Below, one piece after another: positions 7,851-16,013 of a stretch of 28,179 bases of DNA. The translations under genes and the position numbers were made by a program. Source of the DNA: Balneolaceae bacterium UBA1514 (GTDB lineage: Bacteria; Bacteroidota; Rhodothermia; Balneolales; Balneolaceae). The notes beneath the pieces were generated by a model that did not search any database, was not told the DNA's origin, and was given only the letters and a program-made list of their open reading frames with translations. The DNA is taken from NCBI GenBank assembly GCA_002323515.1, contig DCQQ01000042.1, forward strand, positions 71,137 to 99,315, in the 5' to 3' direction. Numbering within the stretch: the stretch's first letter is position 1; each line of letters opens with the position of its first letter.

Positions 7851-8548
7851 TTATACCAGACCCTCACTTCGCATAGATACATAGTCATAGCCGGCAATAA
7901 TGATATAATCATCAAGGGGTACTCCTAACATGGTACCGGCTTCTTGAATACGCTTTTTTAACTGAATGTCCGCATGAGATGCCCGCGTGTTCCCAGAAGG
8001 GTGATTATGTAAGATAATGATGGATTGGGCGTGGTGCAAAATAGATAGTCTCATAACTTCAGCCGGTTCTACTACGGTGGCACTACTATCGCCCGAGCTT
8101 ATTTGCTTAAAATTGATCATTTGTTTTTGATTATTCAAGAAGCATACAATAAACACCTCTTTGGTTAAATGGCGAAGTTTAAGCCCAAAAAACGCAGCTA
8201 CCGCCTTGGGGCCCGTAATTTGAATGGGCACGATATCCGAAGGGCTTTGCACCCGCCGTGATAGTTCAAAACAAGCCTCTAAGGTAAGTGCTTTAACCTA
8301 GGCAATACTAGGAACTACCCGTAACTCTTTTCCATTCTTTCCGGGACATACCATGCAGGCCTCCCGACTCTTTTAAAAGTATTCACGCTGTGTCTAACAC
8401 TTTATACTTTTTGGAACCCGATCTAATTAGTATGGCCAATAATTCCGCGTCCGTTAATAAGGAGGCGCCATGCCGTTTTAATTTTTCCCGTGGTTACTCT
8501 TGGGGTACTTAATTCTTGCACCCTGAAATGGGACTGTTCATCATTCAT
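7851..8548 (-). pseudogene. radC: Decayed radC (JAB/MPN-domain DNA repair-associated protein)
   Basis: The intact frame at 7851-8252 encodes only the JAB/MPN catalytic domain, ending in the metal motif HNHPSGNTRASHAD, which is complete. Upstream, RadC sequence continues in broken form. From an ATG at 8546-8548 the frame reads MNDEQSHFRVQELSTPR. A +1 shift then gives PREKLKRHGASLLTDAELLAILIRSGS and KYKVLDTA, ended by an in-frame TGA (8383-8385). ILLKESGGLHGMSRKEWKRV follows, then a second +1 shift gives VPSIA, a TAG (8298-8300), and VKALTLEACFELSRR leading into the JAB domain. Stitched together this is a normal-length RadC of about 230 residues. Two frameshifts plus two stops make a functional full-length protein impossible. 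The C-terminal domain could still be made from an internal GTG at 8252, but I see no proof. RadC's role is itself uncertain in most bacteria. Confidence 0.88.
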
Positions 8549-8581
8549 AGTTTACTCTGTTTTAACATTAATATTCTGTTT

Positions 8582-8610
8582 AAAAAAGAGCACCGCTAGA
8601 GTGAGCTCTT
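8582..8610 (-). terminator. Intrinsic terminator of the metalloprotease gene
   Basis: On the minus strand, 15 bases beyond the metalloprotease stop codon, AAGAG (8606-8610) pairs with CTCTT (8586-8590). After a two-base bulge CAC (8601-8603) pairs with GTG (8591-8593). The loop is seven bases and a run of T follows directly (minus-strand Ts at 8582-8587). This is the classic hairpin plus U-tract layout, and it would separate the metalloprotease transcript from radC. Confidence 0.65.
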
Positions 8611-8624
8611 ACCTTATTATTTTA

Positions 8625-11144
8625 TTAAAAATCAATGCTACAATACCGCATCCAATCCGAACCAATAGGAGAGCCAGGGGGCACTCCCAACGCGGGGGAA
8701 GCTTCGAAAATAACAGGATCATCAAGGTATTGATCTATCATAAGCGCCGCTTGTCTGGCCATTGGCCGCATAAACCCCTCCATCATAGATGCTACCGATT
8801 CAAGTTTATCGAGCACAATCGCTTTGGTAAGTGGACTAGACTGGCTTGACGCATGTAATACAATCATGTGGCGAACTACCTCATAATTGACCACTTCCTG
8901 AACGGCTCCCTGGTAACTCTGTGACTCCTCTTTCCCCCAAGTTACGGTCAATAGCGCATCTAGGGTTTCCTCCAAGCTTAGGTTATTGTCTCTGGCTCCG
9001 TACTCTACCAGGCGATTTGCTCTCTCCGTATGCAACAACAACCCAAGAGTCATATTTGCAGAAGACTGAGCAATACTTAAGGCATCAAGAGAAGGACCAG
9101 TTCTGCCGCTGAATAATTCTCTGGTTGATGGGAGCCCCGCCGGCCGTGGCGGTATCATATCGAGCAGTGAAGGGGGAAGAGCCAAGACCTCCGGCTCTAA
9201 TGTAGATAATACTGCTTGTAGGGCATTTCGCTGAGCGCTCGCGCGGACGATACGAGGGCTAGGCTGATTATCTCCTTTAATTTTGTAGGTATATTCCATG
9301 CCCCCAATTAACTTTACTGTACCTTCAACCTGGTATCGGTGGAAAAAATAAATGGGTACCAGAACATCTTCCAAATAAGTTGTTGGACGGCCACTGGTTA
9401 TATTTGCCATTCCAAATTGTGTAAGAGCAATGTCTCGCACCTCTAAAATATGAGCCAATTGGTCGGTCGGGTCTTGTCCATAATCCCATAAATGCGCCGT
9501 TGGATGCGACCCACCTTTTGGTCTTGCATCATTGTCAGAAATATAATCCAATCCCCTAGCATGGGCCTGCTCAAGTAGTTCATTTAAGGCCTTTGTTTCA
9601 TCCACATTATCTGGGAAATCCTGGTATCCATAGGCTATGGTAACTTTATCCCAATCGCCAATGGCTGTATCGTAAGCATCATCCAAGTTCAATTTTCCAT
9701 CAATAATATCCACCTTAGGGTGAGGGTAATCCATAACGGACGCTCGATTATTTACACTTGAAGCAAAATTGTGATAAATACCTAGAGTGTGCCCAACTTC
9801 GTGCGCAGAGAGTTGTCGAATTCGCGCTAGGGCCATCTCCATCATGGGCGAATCAGCTAGGTTTTCCAACACACCCTCACTTTCGGATTCTTCGCTAAAT
9901 GGAGCCAACAACCCAGTGGCAATCATGTAATCTTGTCGCACTCGTAATGAGCCCAAAAGGACATTCCCCTTGATAATTTCTCCGGTTCTCGGATCAACCA
10001 CAGATCCTCCATAGGACCATCCTCGAGTCGAGCGATGCACCCAGTTAATCACATTGTATCGAATATCTAGGGGATGAGCATCGTCGGGTAGCACTCTTAC
10101 CTGAAAAGCATCTTTATATCCAATGGCCTCAAACGCTTGATTCCACCATTGAGCTCCATCCAATAAGGCTGATCGAACGGGCTCGGGAGTCCCATTATCT
10201 AAATAATATATGATCGGTTCAGTGGCTTCACTAACTTCCGCTATAGGATCTTTTTTCTCTAGCCTATGACGATTAATAAATCGAACGGCCATGTCCTGCT
10301 CAATGGGCGCAGCATAATCCATAAAGGTCGTTGGGTAATAGCCCGCTCTAGGATCATAGACTCTTGGGATGTACTTATTATCCGGAAGCTCAACAAATGA
10401 ATGATGTTGACGGACCGTTATGGCCGACGGGTCGGGTACCACTGATCGTACTTCGCGGCCAGGATTACTCCCTGTAAAAGTAAGCATGGTTTCGAATTCA
10501 GTATTCTTTGGGAAGTTGAAAGTTCCTTCTGGGTGCAGAGCTGAACGGCTCTTATCCAAGCTATAAGAGCCTTCCCCCATCCGCCGTAACCGATCGGTAA
10601 CCCCATGAGCATCTCGCATCAAAAAGGGGGTTAAGTCGATCAGATATGCTCCATTTTCTTCGGCTTCAATAGGAAAACCGTACAATACCGACGAAGCAAA
10701 AGCCTCCCGAACCGACTTTTTTTCTAACTCATGATCAGACTGGGCTATATACCGTAGATTGGGCTGTATAAAAAATAACTTCGGCCCTCTCTTTTCGAAA
10801 TACACCACTCGCTCACCGCCCTGCTGACTTCTATCCAAACCAATATCATTGGATCCAACCCCAGCAGCTAAGTAATTGGCATAAAGAAATTCTTTATTTA
10901 GCTCCGTTACTCGTAACCAAAGCCTATCCTCGCCATCATCATAATAATAGGTGAAAAACCCCTCTGAAGCCTCTAAATCACCTACTTTCTCCAAAATATT
11001 TTGAGCGTTACTAGTTCCAGCAAAAAGGACCTGAATCAAGAAAAGAAACAGGAACTTGTACCCGGCCACACGATAGAATAATTTACTTTTTTGGGTTGAT
11101 GGTACCGCCGCAGACTCAACGGTTCTTGAATGATTATTCCACAT
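8625..11144 (-). CDS. Secreted zinc-dependent metalloprotease (metzincin-like; DUF5117/DUF4953-type)
   Basis: This 839-residue exported protein carries a metzincin zinc site, HEVGHTLGIYHNF, with His448, Glu449, His452 and His458. A downstream Met-turn candidate, SVMDYPHPKVD, sits near Met471. The N-terminus has a long polar lead of about 27 residues, then a hydrophobic segment (about 29-43) ending in TSNAQ, a likely Sec signal peptide. The following region (EGFFTYYYDDGEDRLWLRVTEL) and the long C-terminal helical part match the large metalloprotease family common in Bacteroidota and Balneolota, whose domains are labelled DUF5117, DUF5118 and DUF4953. The substrate is unknown; a periplasmic or surface role in peptide degradation is likely. 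Downstream is a clear terminator. Upstream, the amino-acid symporter gene ends 27 bases away on the same strand, so the two may share a transcript. Confidence 0.88.
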   Translation of the reverse strand: MWNNHSRTVESAAVPSTQKSKLFYRVAGYKFLFLFLIQVLFAGTSNAQNILEKVGDLEASEGFFTYYYDDGEDRLWLRVTELNKEFLYANYLAAGVGSNDIGLDRSQQGGERVVYFEKRGPKLFFIQPNLRYIAQSDHELEKKSVREAFASSVLYGFPIEAEENGAYLIDLTPFLMRDAHGVTDRLRRMGEGSYSLDKSRSALHPEGTFNFPKNTEFETMLTFTGSNPGREVRSVVPDPSAITVRQHHSFVELPDNKYIPRVYDPRAGYYPTTFMDYAAPIEQDMAVRFINRHRLEKKDPIAEVSEATEPIIYYLDNGTPEPVRSALLDGAQWWNQAFEAIGYKDAFQVRVLPDDAHPLDIRYNVINWVHRSTRGWSYGGSVVDPRTGEIIKGNVLLGSLRVRQDYMIATGLLAPFSEESESEGVLENLADSPMMEMALARIRQLSAHEVGHTLGIYHNFASSVNNRASVMDYPHPKVDIIDGKLNLDDAYDTAIGDWDKVTIAYGYQDFPDNVDETKALNELLEQAHARGLDYISDNDARPKGGSHPTAHLWDYGQDPTDQLAHILEVRDIALTQFGMANITSGRPTTYLEDVLVPIYFFHRYQVEGTVKLIGGMEYTYKIKGDNQPSPRIVRASAQRNALQAVLSTLEPEVLALPPSLLDMIPPRPAGLPSTRELFSGRTGPSLDALSIAQSSANMTLGLLLHTERANRLVEYGARDNNLSLEETLDALLTVTWGKEESQSYQGAVQEVVNYEVVRHMIVLHASSQSSPLTKAIVLDKLESVASMMEGFMRPMARQAALMIDQYLDDPVIFEASPALGVPPGSPIGSDWMRYCSIDF

Positions 11145-11171
11145 AATAATACGATTTAAATTAGGGTCAAG

Positions 11172-12509
11172 TTAATCTTGAAGAGATTCATTTTTCATCC
11201 TATCAAAATAATCGTGAGCAGCGCTCATGACTTTTGGAGATAACAGAATAGCTGCTGTCATCGTAGGAATGGCCATTAATGCAAACATTCCATCCGTAAA
11301 GTTTAAAACGGCTTCAATGGTGGCCACGGAACCAAAAATAATAGCCGCCGCATAAAAATAGTTGAAGTACTTCTGCCGCTCCGCCCCAGCCAAAAAGCCT
11401 AAACATTTTGTGCTGTAATACGAATAAGTGAACAAAGAACTAAAGGCAAATATAAGTACACAAACCATAAGCACATACACCCCTATAGGGCCCATAGCCT
11501 CCTGAAATGCCGAGGCCGTCAAGCTAATCCCATTAACATCACCAGAGGTCCAAACTCCCGTCACTAAAATAGCCAAAGCAGTCATGGTACAGACCACTAA
11601 TGTATCAATAAACGGGCCCATCATAGCTACCAAACCCTCACGCACTGGCTCTTTAGTTTTGGCTGCACCATGAGCCAAGGTCGCAGTTCCTATTCCTGCT
11701 TCGTTTGAAAATGCAGCTCTTCGAACCCCTGTTATAATCAAGGCCCCAACGGCTCCACCCATTACGGAATTTGCGGTAAAAGCGTCCGTAACAATTAAGA
11801 GGAGATACTCTCCAAGCACATCCACATGTACTAGTAAAATGTAGGCAACACTTCCTACGTAAAGCACCACCATCGCCGGCACCATTTTTGATGCAACCTT
11901 TCCGATTCGCTTTATACCCCCAAAAATGACCAACGATACAGCCGCTAAAATGACTAAACCACTTATTAAATCGGTATTAAAATGGTTATTGGGGTCGGAA
12001 ATTCCATTCGGAATAAGTAAAAAATCACGCACAATTTGGGTCACTTGATTGGCTTGAAAGATGGGTAACGGGCCAAACAGCCCGGCCACGGCAAAAAGCC
12101 CCGCCAATGGTTTCCATTTTTTACCCAATCCCTCGGTAATAATATACATAGTACCCCCTTGCAAATATCCCTCAGAATCATATCCTCGATACATAACAGA
12201 AAGCGTACAGGTAAAAAACTTAGTCGCCATACCCACTATGGCACTAATCCACATCCAAAAAACAGCGCCAGGGCCCCCGACGGCAATCGCTACCGCCACC
12301 CCACTTATGTTCCCCATTCCTACCGTTGCCGCTAGTGCACTTGCCAAGGCTTCAAAGTGACTAATATCTCCAGGGTCGTCTGGGTCATCGTATTTTCCAC
12401 GTAATATTTCGATAGCATGCCAAAAATATCGGTAAGGGATAAATCGAGAGTAAATTAAAAAGTACAAACCACCACCTACTAATAGTACGACTAATGGACT
12501 CCCCCACAT
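11172..12509 (-). CDS. Alanine or glycine:cation symporter family protein (AGCS)
   Basis: This is an inner-membrane transporter of the AGCS family, which imports small neutral amino acids with Na+ or H+. The frame from the first ATG gives 445 residues with about ten hydrophobic spans. Family motifs are ALASALAATVGMGNISGVAVAIAVGGPGAVFWMW (about residues 53-87), the GGTMYIITEGLGKKW segment and GVRRAAFSNEAGIGTATLAHGAAKT, a hallmark of AGCS. Charged KNESLQD ends the protein. The frame has further AGCS-like codons upstream of this ATG (see the 12510-12563 entry), so the annotated start probably truncates the first helix. It precedes the secreted metalloprotease by 27 bases, which would fit uptake of amino acids released by proteolysis; that link is inference. 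Confidence 0.92.
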   Translation of the reverse strand: MWGSPLVVLLVGGGLYFLIYSRFIPYRYFWHAIEILRGKYDDPDDPGDISHFEALASALAATVGMGNISGVAVAIAVGGPGAVFWMWISAIVGMATKFFTCTLSVMYRGYDSEGYLQGGTMYIITEGLGKKWKPLAGLFAVAGLFGPLPIFQANQVTQIVRDFLLIPNGISDPNNHFNTDLISGLVILAAVSLVIFGGIKRIGKVASKMVPAMVVLYVGSVAYILLVHVDVLGEYLLLIVTDAFTANSVMGGAVGALIITGVRRAAFSNEAGIGTATLAHGAAKTKEPVREGLVAMMGPFIDTLVVCTMTALAILVTGVWTSGDVNGISLTASAFQEAMGPIGVYVLMVCVLIFAFSSLFTYSYYSTKCLGFLAGAERQKYFNYFYAAAIIFGSVATIEAVLNFTDGMFALMAIPTMTAAILLSPKVMSAAHDYFDRMKNESLQD

Positions 12510-12563
12510 GAATGACGAAAACCCGGCTAAAATACGATCGATTGTATCCAGAACAGCGTTAAT
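12510..12563 (-). other. Probable 5' extension of the AGCS gene from a non-standard ATT start
   Basis: Eighteen in-frame codons precede the first ATG and read NAVLDTIDRILAGFSSF after an initial ATT at 12561-12563. An in-frame TAA at 12564-12566 lies immediately before. AGCS proteins normally begin with a short amphipathic stretch of this type just before the WG(S/T)P segment, so these codons look like real coding sequence. No ATG, GTG or TTG is available in frame. Either ATT is used as a rare start, the original ATG mutated to ATT, or translation now starts at 12509 with a slightly short protein. No clear Shine-Dalgarno sequence was seen. Confidence 0.55.
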
Positions 12564-12656
12564 TTAGTTAGTAATAAAGGTCTTAAACTCGTTCTAAAAG
12601 AGGGAAATCACAAATAAAAATGACGATTAATTAGAGAATCTTGAAACGGTTAAAAA

Positions 12657-13283
12657 TTAAACCCAATCAAAAAAGTGCCCTAGGCCATTTATAACAAACT
12701 GTACCACTATGGATAGGGCAATAAAACCCATCATCCGAGTAATCACTGTCATGCCGGAGTTCCCAATAAACTTGTTCAACCAGGACGCCACCCTAAGTAT
12801 GACATAAGCTGATAAGGCTGTCAAGAAACCCGCAACTCCATTCACCATGTGATCTGTCAAACTAGCTGCTTGACATCCAAATCCAATAACCACGGCAATG
12901 CTACCTAGGCCTGAGAGCAACGGCATTGCTAACGGACTAAAAGAAACATCTTCTTTTTCCATAGCTGCAACTTGATCCCCTTTTGATAGCTTTCTTCATC
13001 CTGTTTCAGGGTTCATCATGGAAAAACCGGCTTTCATAATTACCAGGCCTCCAGCTATTCGAATTCCCGACATACTAATTCCAAAAAATTGCAGTATATA
13101 CGTACCGGCAAACAAGATGGTAATTAGCACAAAAAATATATAAACGGTAGCTTTTCGGGCAGTCAATTTGCGTTCTTCGTTGTCTTCCTTGGTTAAAGCC
13201 ATAAAAACCAGCATTGCGGTAATGGGATTAACCACCGAAAACAACGAGGTAAAACTAGCAAATAAAAGGGCTCTAATACCCAT
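12657..13283 (-). pseudogene. marC-family membrane protein interrupted by one in-frame TGA
   Basis: Two adjacent frames in the same register encode the two halves of a MarC-family (UPF0056) inner-membrane protein of about 208 residues. The N-half, from an ATG at 13281-13283, reads MGIRALLFASFTSLFSVVNP and later GIRIAGGLVIMKAGFSMMNPETG. A TGA at 12996-12998 takes codon 96. The frame then continues RKLSKGDQVAAMEKEDVSFS and PLAMPLLSGLGSIAVVIG to a normal end. MarC has six membrane spans, and the break falls in the central loop. No frameshift is needed and everything else looks healthy, so this is a recent nonsense mutation, a readthrough case or a sequencing error. The frame also stays open up to 13547, but those residues do not look like MarC. 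MarC function is unknown despite its old link to multiple antibiotic resistance. Confidence 0.85.
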
Positions 13284-13524
13284 AATCGGTAGGAAATTTA
13301 CGGTTTGCCGCTCTTCTAGGGTACACTGAGGGTAGCTTTTATGATTGTTAATATACACACGTGCTGAAGAACATAAAGATACTGACTCTACATCGAATTT
13401 CATCCATACAGAGTTAATTTTCCTAAAATAATGCACGCGATTTTTAAGCTTCGTATTTTTATATGATAGTCGAATTGTCAACAGCTTTACTAAACAAGTA
13501 CGGCTCGCACAAACCAACATAAAT

Positions 13525-13965
13525 ATGTTACAACGCATAAATTCCATTATTGGGAATCATCTTGATCTAAACCAAACCTTAATAGAGGTTGCGAAAGTAC
13601 TAAACGCCGAATTTGAGCATTTTGATTGGGTGGGTTTCTACCTCGATGATCAAAACAAAAAAGGCTTTTTAAAACTAGGGCCCTATGTGGGACCAGCCAC
13701 CGATCATGTTTCTATACCATATGGAAAGGGTATTTGTGGTCAAGTTGCGGTCTCACTACAAACATTTGTTTCACAAGATGTGAGTGCAGAGGATAACTAT
13801 ATTGCCTGCAGTACCGAGGTGCAGTCGGAGATAGTAGTGCCCATCCTAAAAAATGGGGTGTTTGTCGCTCAAATAGACGTTGATTCAAACACAAAGAATT
13901 CAATCACCAAAGAGCAAACCGAGCTACTAGAAGCAATTTGCAATAAATTATCGCCTCTTTTTTAA
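13525..13965 (+). CDS. GAF-domain protein, free methionine-(R)-sulfoxide reductase-like
   Basis: The 146-residue single GAF domain matches the fRMsr family, which reduces free methionine-R-sulfoxide. Conserved segments are FDWVGFYL (residues 33-40), IPYGKGICG (64-72), NYIACSTEVQSEIVVPI (91-107) and FVAQIDVDS (113-121). In the E. coli enzyme three cysteines act together. Here Cys71 and Cys95 match two of them, Cys95 being the expected catalytic one, but the third position, ten residues before Cys71, is His61 in a TDHVSIP context. The enzyme may therefore recycle differently or have lost activity. The gene is divergent from marC, with 241 bases between starts. It converges with the lipoprotein gene, with a hairpin between them. 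Confidence 0.82.
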   Translation: MLQRINSIIGNHLDLNQTLIEVAKVLNAEFEHFDWVGFYLDDQNKKGFLKLGPYVGPATDHVSIPYGKGICGQVAVSLQTFVSQDVSAEDNYIACSTEVQSEIVVPILKNGVFVAQIDVDSNTKNSITKEQTELLEAICNKLSPLF

Positions 13966-13980
13966 CGTTTCCTCTCGGCT

Positions 13981-14005
13981 TCCAGAACCTTAATGTTCCT
14001 GGACC
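13981..14005 (+). terminator. Hairpin between convergent genes, likely terminator
   Basis: TCCAG-AAC (13981-13988) and GTT-CCTGGA (13995-14003) form an imperfect inverted repeat with one bulged base and a six-base loop. CCATTTTT follows on the plus strand, just downstream of the GAF gene stop. Its position between two convergent genes supports a transcription-end role, but the T run starts a few bases late. Confidence 0.45.
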
Positions 14006-14023
14006 ATTTTTGCTACTAAGTCT

Positions 14024-15064
14024 TTAAAAAGGGCATCTAGGCCCGCTAATTAACTGAATTTCGTTAATTTCATTAGGAATAATCACTCGAGTATAGGATT
14101 GATCAAACCATTCGGTATACCACTGATCGCGAACCTGACCTCGGAGCTCCACATAAAAATGCTGCTCAGAAGCCTCATCAATGAGCACCGGATAGGCACT
14201 TGTTACGACAAGGTCTTCTAAATGACCATCGAAGTACCACGTTTCACTTTCATCGCACAAAACAAACTCTGGTCCTGACGGCCCCTTCATATACCCTCTA
14301 TACACATTAAAATTATCACGCTGAATCGTTGCGTCACGTAAAGCTTTCATCTGCGAGACCATCGTTAACACATCACTGCTTGTACTACTCATTTCGTAGG
14401 TGTCTGGGCTTAAGTACTGATATCGCCTAAAATAATTCTCCACACGGGCCTCTACATGCATCACCCATTGATCTTCCACGGATAAGCTATCCCTTACCAA
14501 CGAATCTGCTGGCTCTAAAGTCCAGATATCGGATTGATCAAACTTCTGATATACTCGTTGCCAATCAGGTTCTTCAAACCATTCTGGTATACAATATTCG
14601 AATTGAGACGTCTCCTTTAAATCTTTGCATTCTGTTTGAATAAACCAGCGAATATTACGTTGAGGTGATTCGACATCTATGGCGGCATTTTTCTCCCAAA
14701 ACAGAACATAAGTCCCCTCAATATCATCAGTTTTTTGTATCCTCAAGGCATGATAGGGGGATATAGGCGAGCTAAAAACCACTCTAAACTCTTCCTCTTC
14801 TGCTCCTAGGGTGCCCTCATACATCGCTCCCCACCCCAGTGAATCGGCAATTTCTTGAGGAAAGGCTCGTGGGCTGCTTAATACGGTCGTTGGTAACACT
14901 ACGTGCTGTACCTTGGACATTTTATGCGTACTTCCGCAGGAACTCAACATGGAAACGCTAATAAACGCGGCAAGCGCCGTGAGGATAACCGTCTTCCTAT
15001 TGGTCTGTGTTATTTTTGTCCACTGAACACCACTGATCCCAGTTACTTCCATATTAATCATCAT
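14024..15064 (-). CDS. Lipoprotein of unknown function
   Basis: I do not recognise this 346-residue protein beyond its export signal. After about 22 polar residues there is a hydrophobic stretch (residues 26-40, TVILTALAAFISVSM) and a lipobox LSSC with Cys43 as the expected lipidated residue. CGSTHKMS follows, with Ser at +3 (Cys43 +1), which under the E. coli rule would not retain it in the inner membrane. The mature part is acidic and rich in Trp and Tyr (for example IRWFIQTECKD and DQWYTEWFDQ), with a few cysteines that could pair, and looks like a globular mostly-beta domain. The likely start is one of the ATGs at 15064, 15061 or 15052. It begins two bases after the hydroxypyruvate-isomerase-like gene, with lgt further upstream, so an lgt-hyi-lipoprotein transcript is likely. 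Confidence 0.75.
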   Translation of the reverse strand: MMINMEVTGISGVQWTKITQTNRKTVILTALAAFISVSMLSSCGSTHKMSKVQHVVLPTTVLSSPRAFPQEIADSLGWGAMYEGTLGAEEEEFRVVFSSPISPYHALRIQKTDDIEGTYVLFWEKNAAIDVESPQRNIRWFIQTECKDLKETSQFEYCIPEWFEEPDWQRVYQKFDQSDIWTLEPADSLVRDSLSVEDQWVMHVEARVENYFRRYQYLSPDTYEMSSTSSDVLTMVSQMKALRDATIQRDNFNVYRGYMKGPSGPEFVLCDESETWYFDGHLEDLVVTSAYPVLIDEASEQHFYVELRGQVRDQWYTEWFDQSYTRVIIPNEINEIQLISGPRCPF

Positions 15065-15066
15065 CG

Positions 15067-15984
15067 CTATTTAAGAGTGCACAGCTCAATGGCTTTTGCC
15101 AGTGAGTCAAACTTGTTTTCTGCAGTGGGTATAAATTCCTGTGCCACATGGCCTGTAAATCCGGTGTCTTGTATCGCTTGCATAATAGCAGGGTAATTTA
15201 ATTCTTGGCTTTGGTCTATTTCATTTCTTCCGGGTACCCCTGCCGTATGGTAGTGGGCAATATACGGGTGATATTTCTGAATAGTTGCGATGATATCGCC
15301 TTCCATGACCTGCATGTGGTAAATATCGTATAATAATTTAAAATGGTCTGAGCCTATTTTTTCGCACAAGCTTACACCCCAAACCGTATGATCACACTGA
15401 TAATCTTTGTGGTCCACCTTTGAGTTCAACAACTCCATAACCAGTGTAATCCCATATTTTTGAGCTAGAGCGACAATGGGATCTAAGCCAATAGCACATT
15501 GTTCCATTCCCTGCTCATCTCCTGCGCCTCGCCTATTTCCAGAGAAACAAATAAGATTCTGAATGCCTAGATCGGCCAAAACAGGAATGAGCTCACTATA
15601 TTCTTTTTGTAATGCAGCATGATAAGCAGGATCATTAAACCCATTCGTTAAACTTAAGGGGACGCTATTAGCAACGGCGCAATGTAGCCCCCTCTGCTGT
15701 ACTTTTTTAATATCAGGGGGGTCCAGCAGCTCAATGGAATCAATTTTGAGCTCAATGGCAGCTTCACACAACTCTTCAAGTGGCACCGAAGAATAGGTCC
15801 ACCTACAAACCGAGTGTTTATATCCCTGCTCAGAAACCCTTGAACCGCTTGTATCACTAGATGATGTTTGCGCATTCCGCGTAAAAGCCCGAGGGGGATC
15901 TGAAAGGCTAGAAATCGTATCTTTACCCGCTTTTATACCTAGTGCGGAGACAAAAATTCCTTTAATCGCTTTTTTTCTATCCAT
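15067..15984 (-). CDS. Hydroxypyruvate isomerase-like sugar phosphate isomerase/epimerase (TIM barrel)
   Basis: This 305-residue protein belongs to the xylose-isomerase-like TIM-barrel superfamily and is closest by motif to hydroxypyruvate isomerase (Hyi). Metal and substrate site candidates are Glu184 in VMELLNSK, Asp220 in LYDIYHMQ, His246 in HYHTAGVPGRNEID and Glu283 in VAQEFIP. The HYHTAGVPGR stretch is a strong Hyi-type marker. The first 55 residues are an added leader, MDRKKAIKGIFVSALGI and then a Ser/Thr-rich linker. It resembles a Tat signal whose second arginine is lysine (R3-K4), so export through Tat is doubtful. It lies 29 bases after lgt and two bases before the lipoprotein gene. 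Actual substrate may be a sugar other than hydroxypyruvate. Confidence 0.83.
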   Translation of the reverse strand: MDRKKAIKGIFVSALGIKAGKDTISSLSDPPRAFTRNAQTSSSDTSGSRVSEQGYKHSVCRWTYSSVPLEELCEAAIELKIDSIELLDPPDIKKVQQRGLHCAVANSVPLSLTNGFNDPAYHAALQKEYSELIPVLADLGIQNLICFSGNRRGAGDEQGMEQCAIGLDPIVALAQKYGITLVMELLNSKVDHKDYQCDHTVWGVSLCEKIGSDHFKLLYDIYHMQVMEGDIIATIQKYHPYIAHYHTAGVPGRNEIDQSQELNYPAIMQAIQDTGFTGHVAQEFIPTAENKFDSLAKAIELCTLK

Positions 15985-16013
15985 TTTTAATACCCACTTT
16001 AGCTGGTCATGAG

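Noticed and set aside
8490..8849. A plus-strand frame of 119 codons over the radC start and the metalloprotease end.
   Set aside because: It overlaps the terminator and two recognisable minus-strand coding regions and has a composition typical of an antisense shadow.
13284..13547. The marC frame stays open for 88 more codons upstream, overlapping the start of the GAF gene.
   Set aside because: The extra residues (for example RLSYKNTKLKNRVHYFRKIN) do not resemble MarC or a signal peptide, and MarC proteins begin at about the 13283 methionine.
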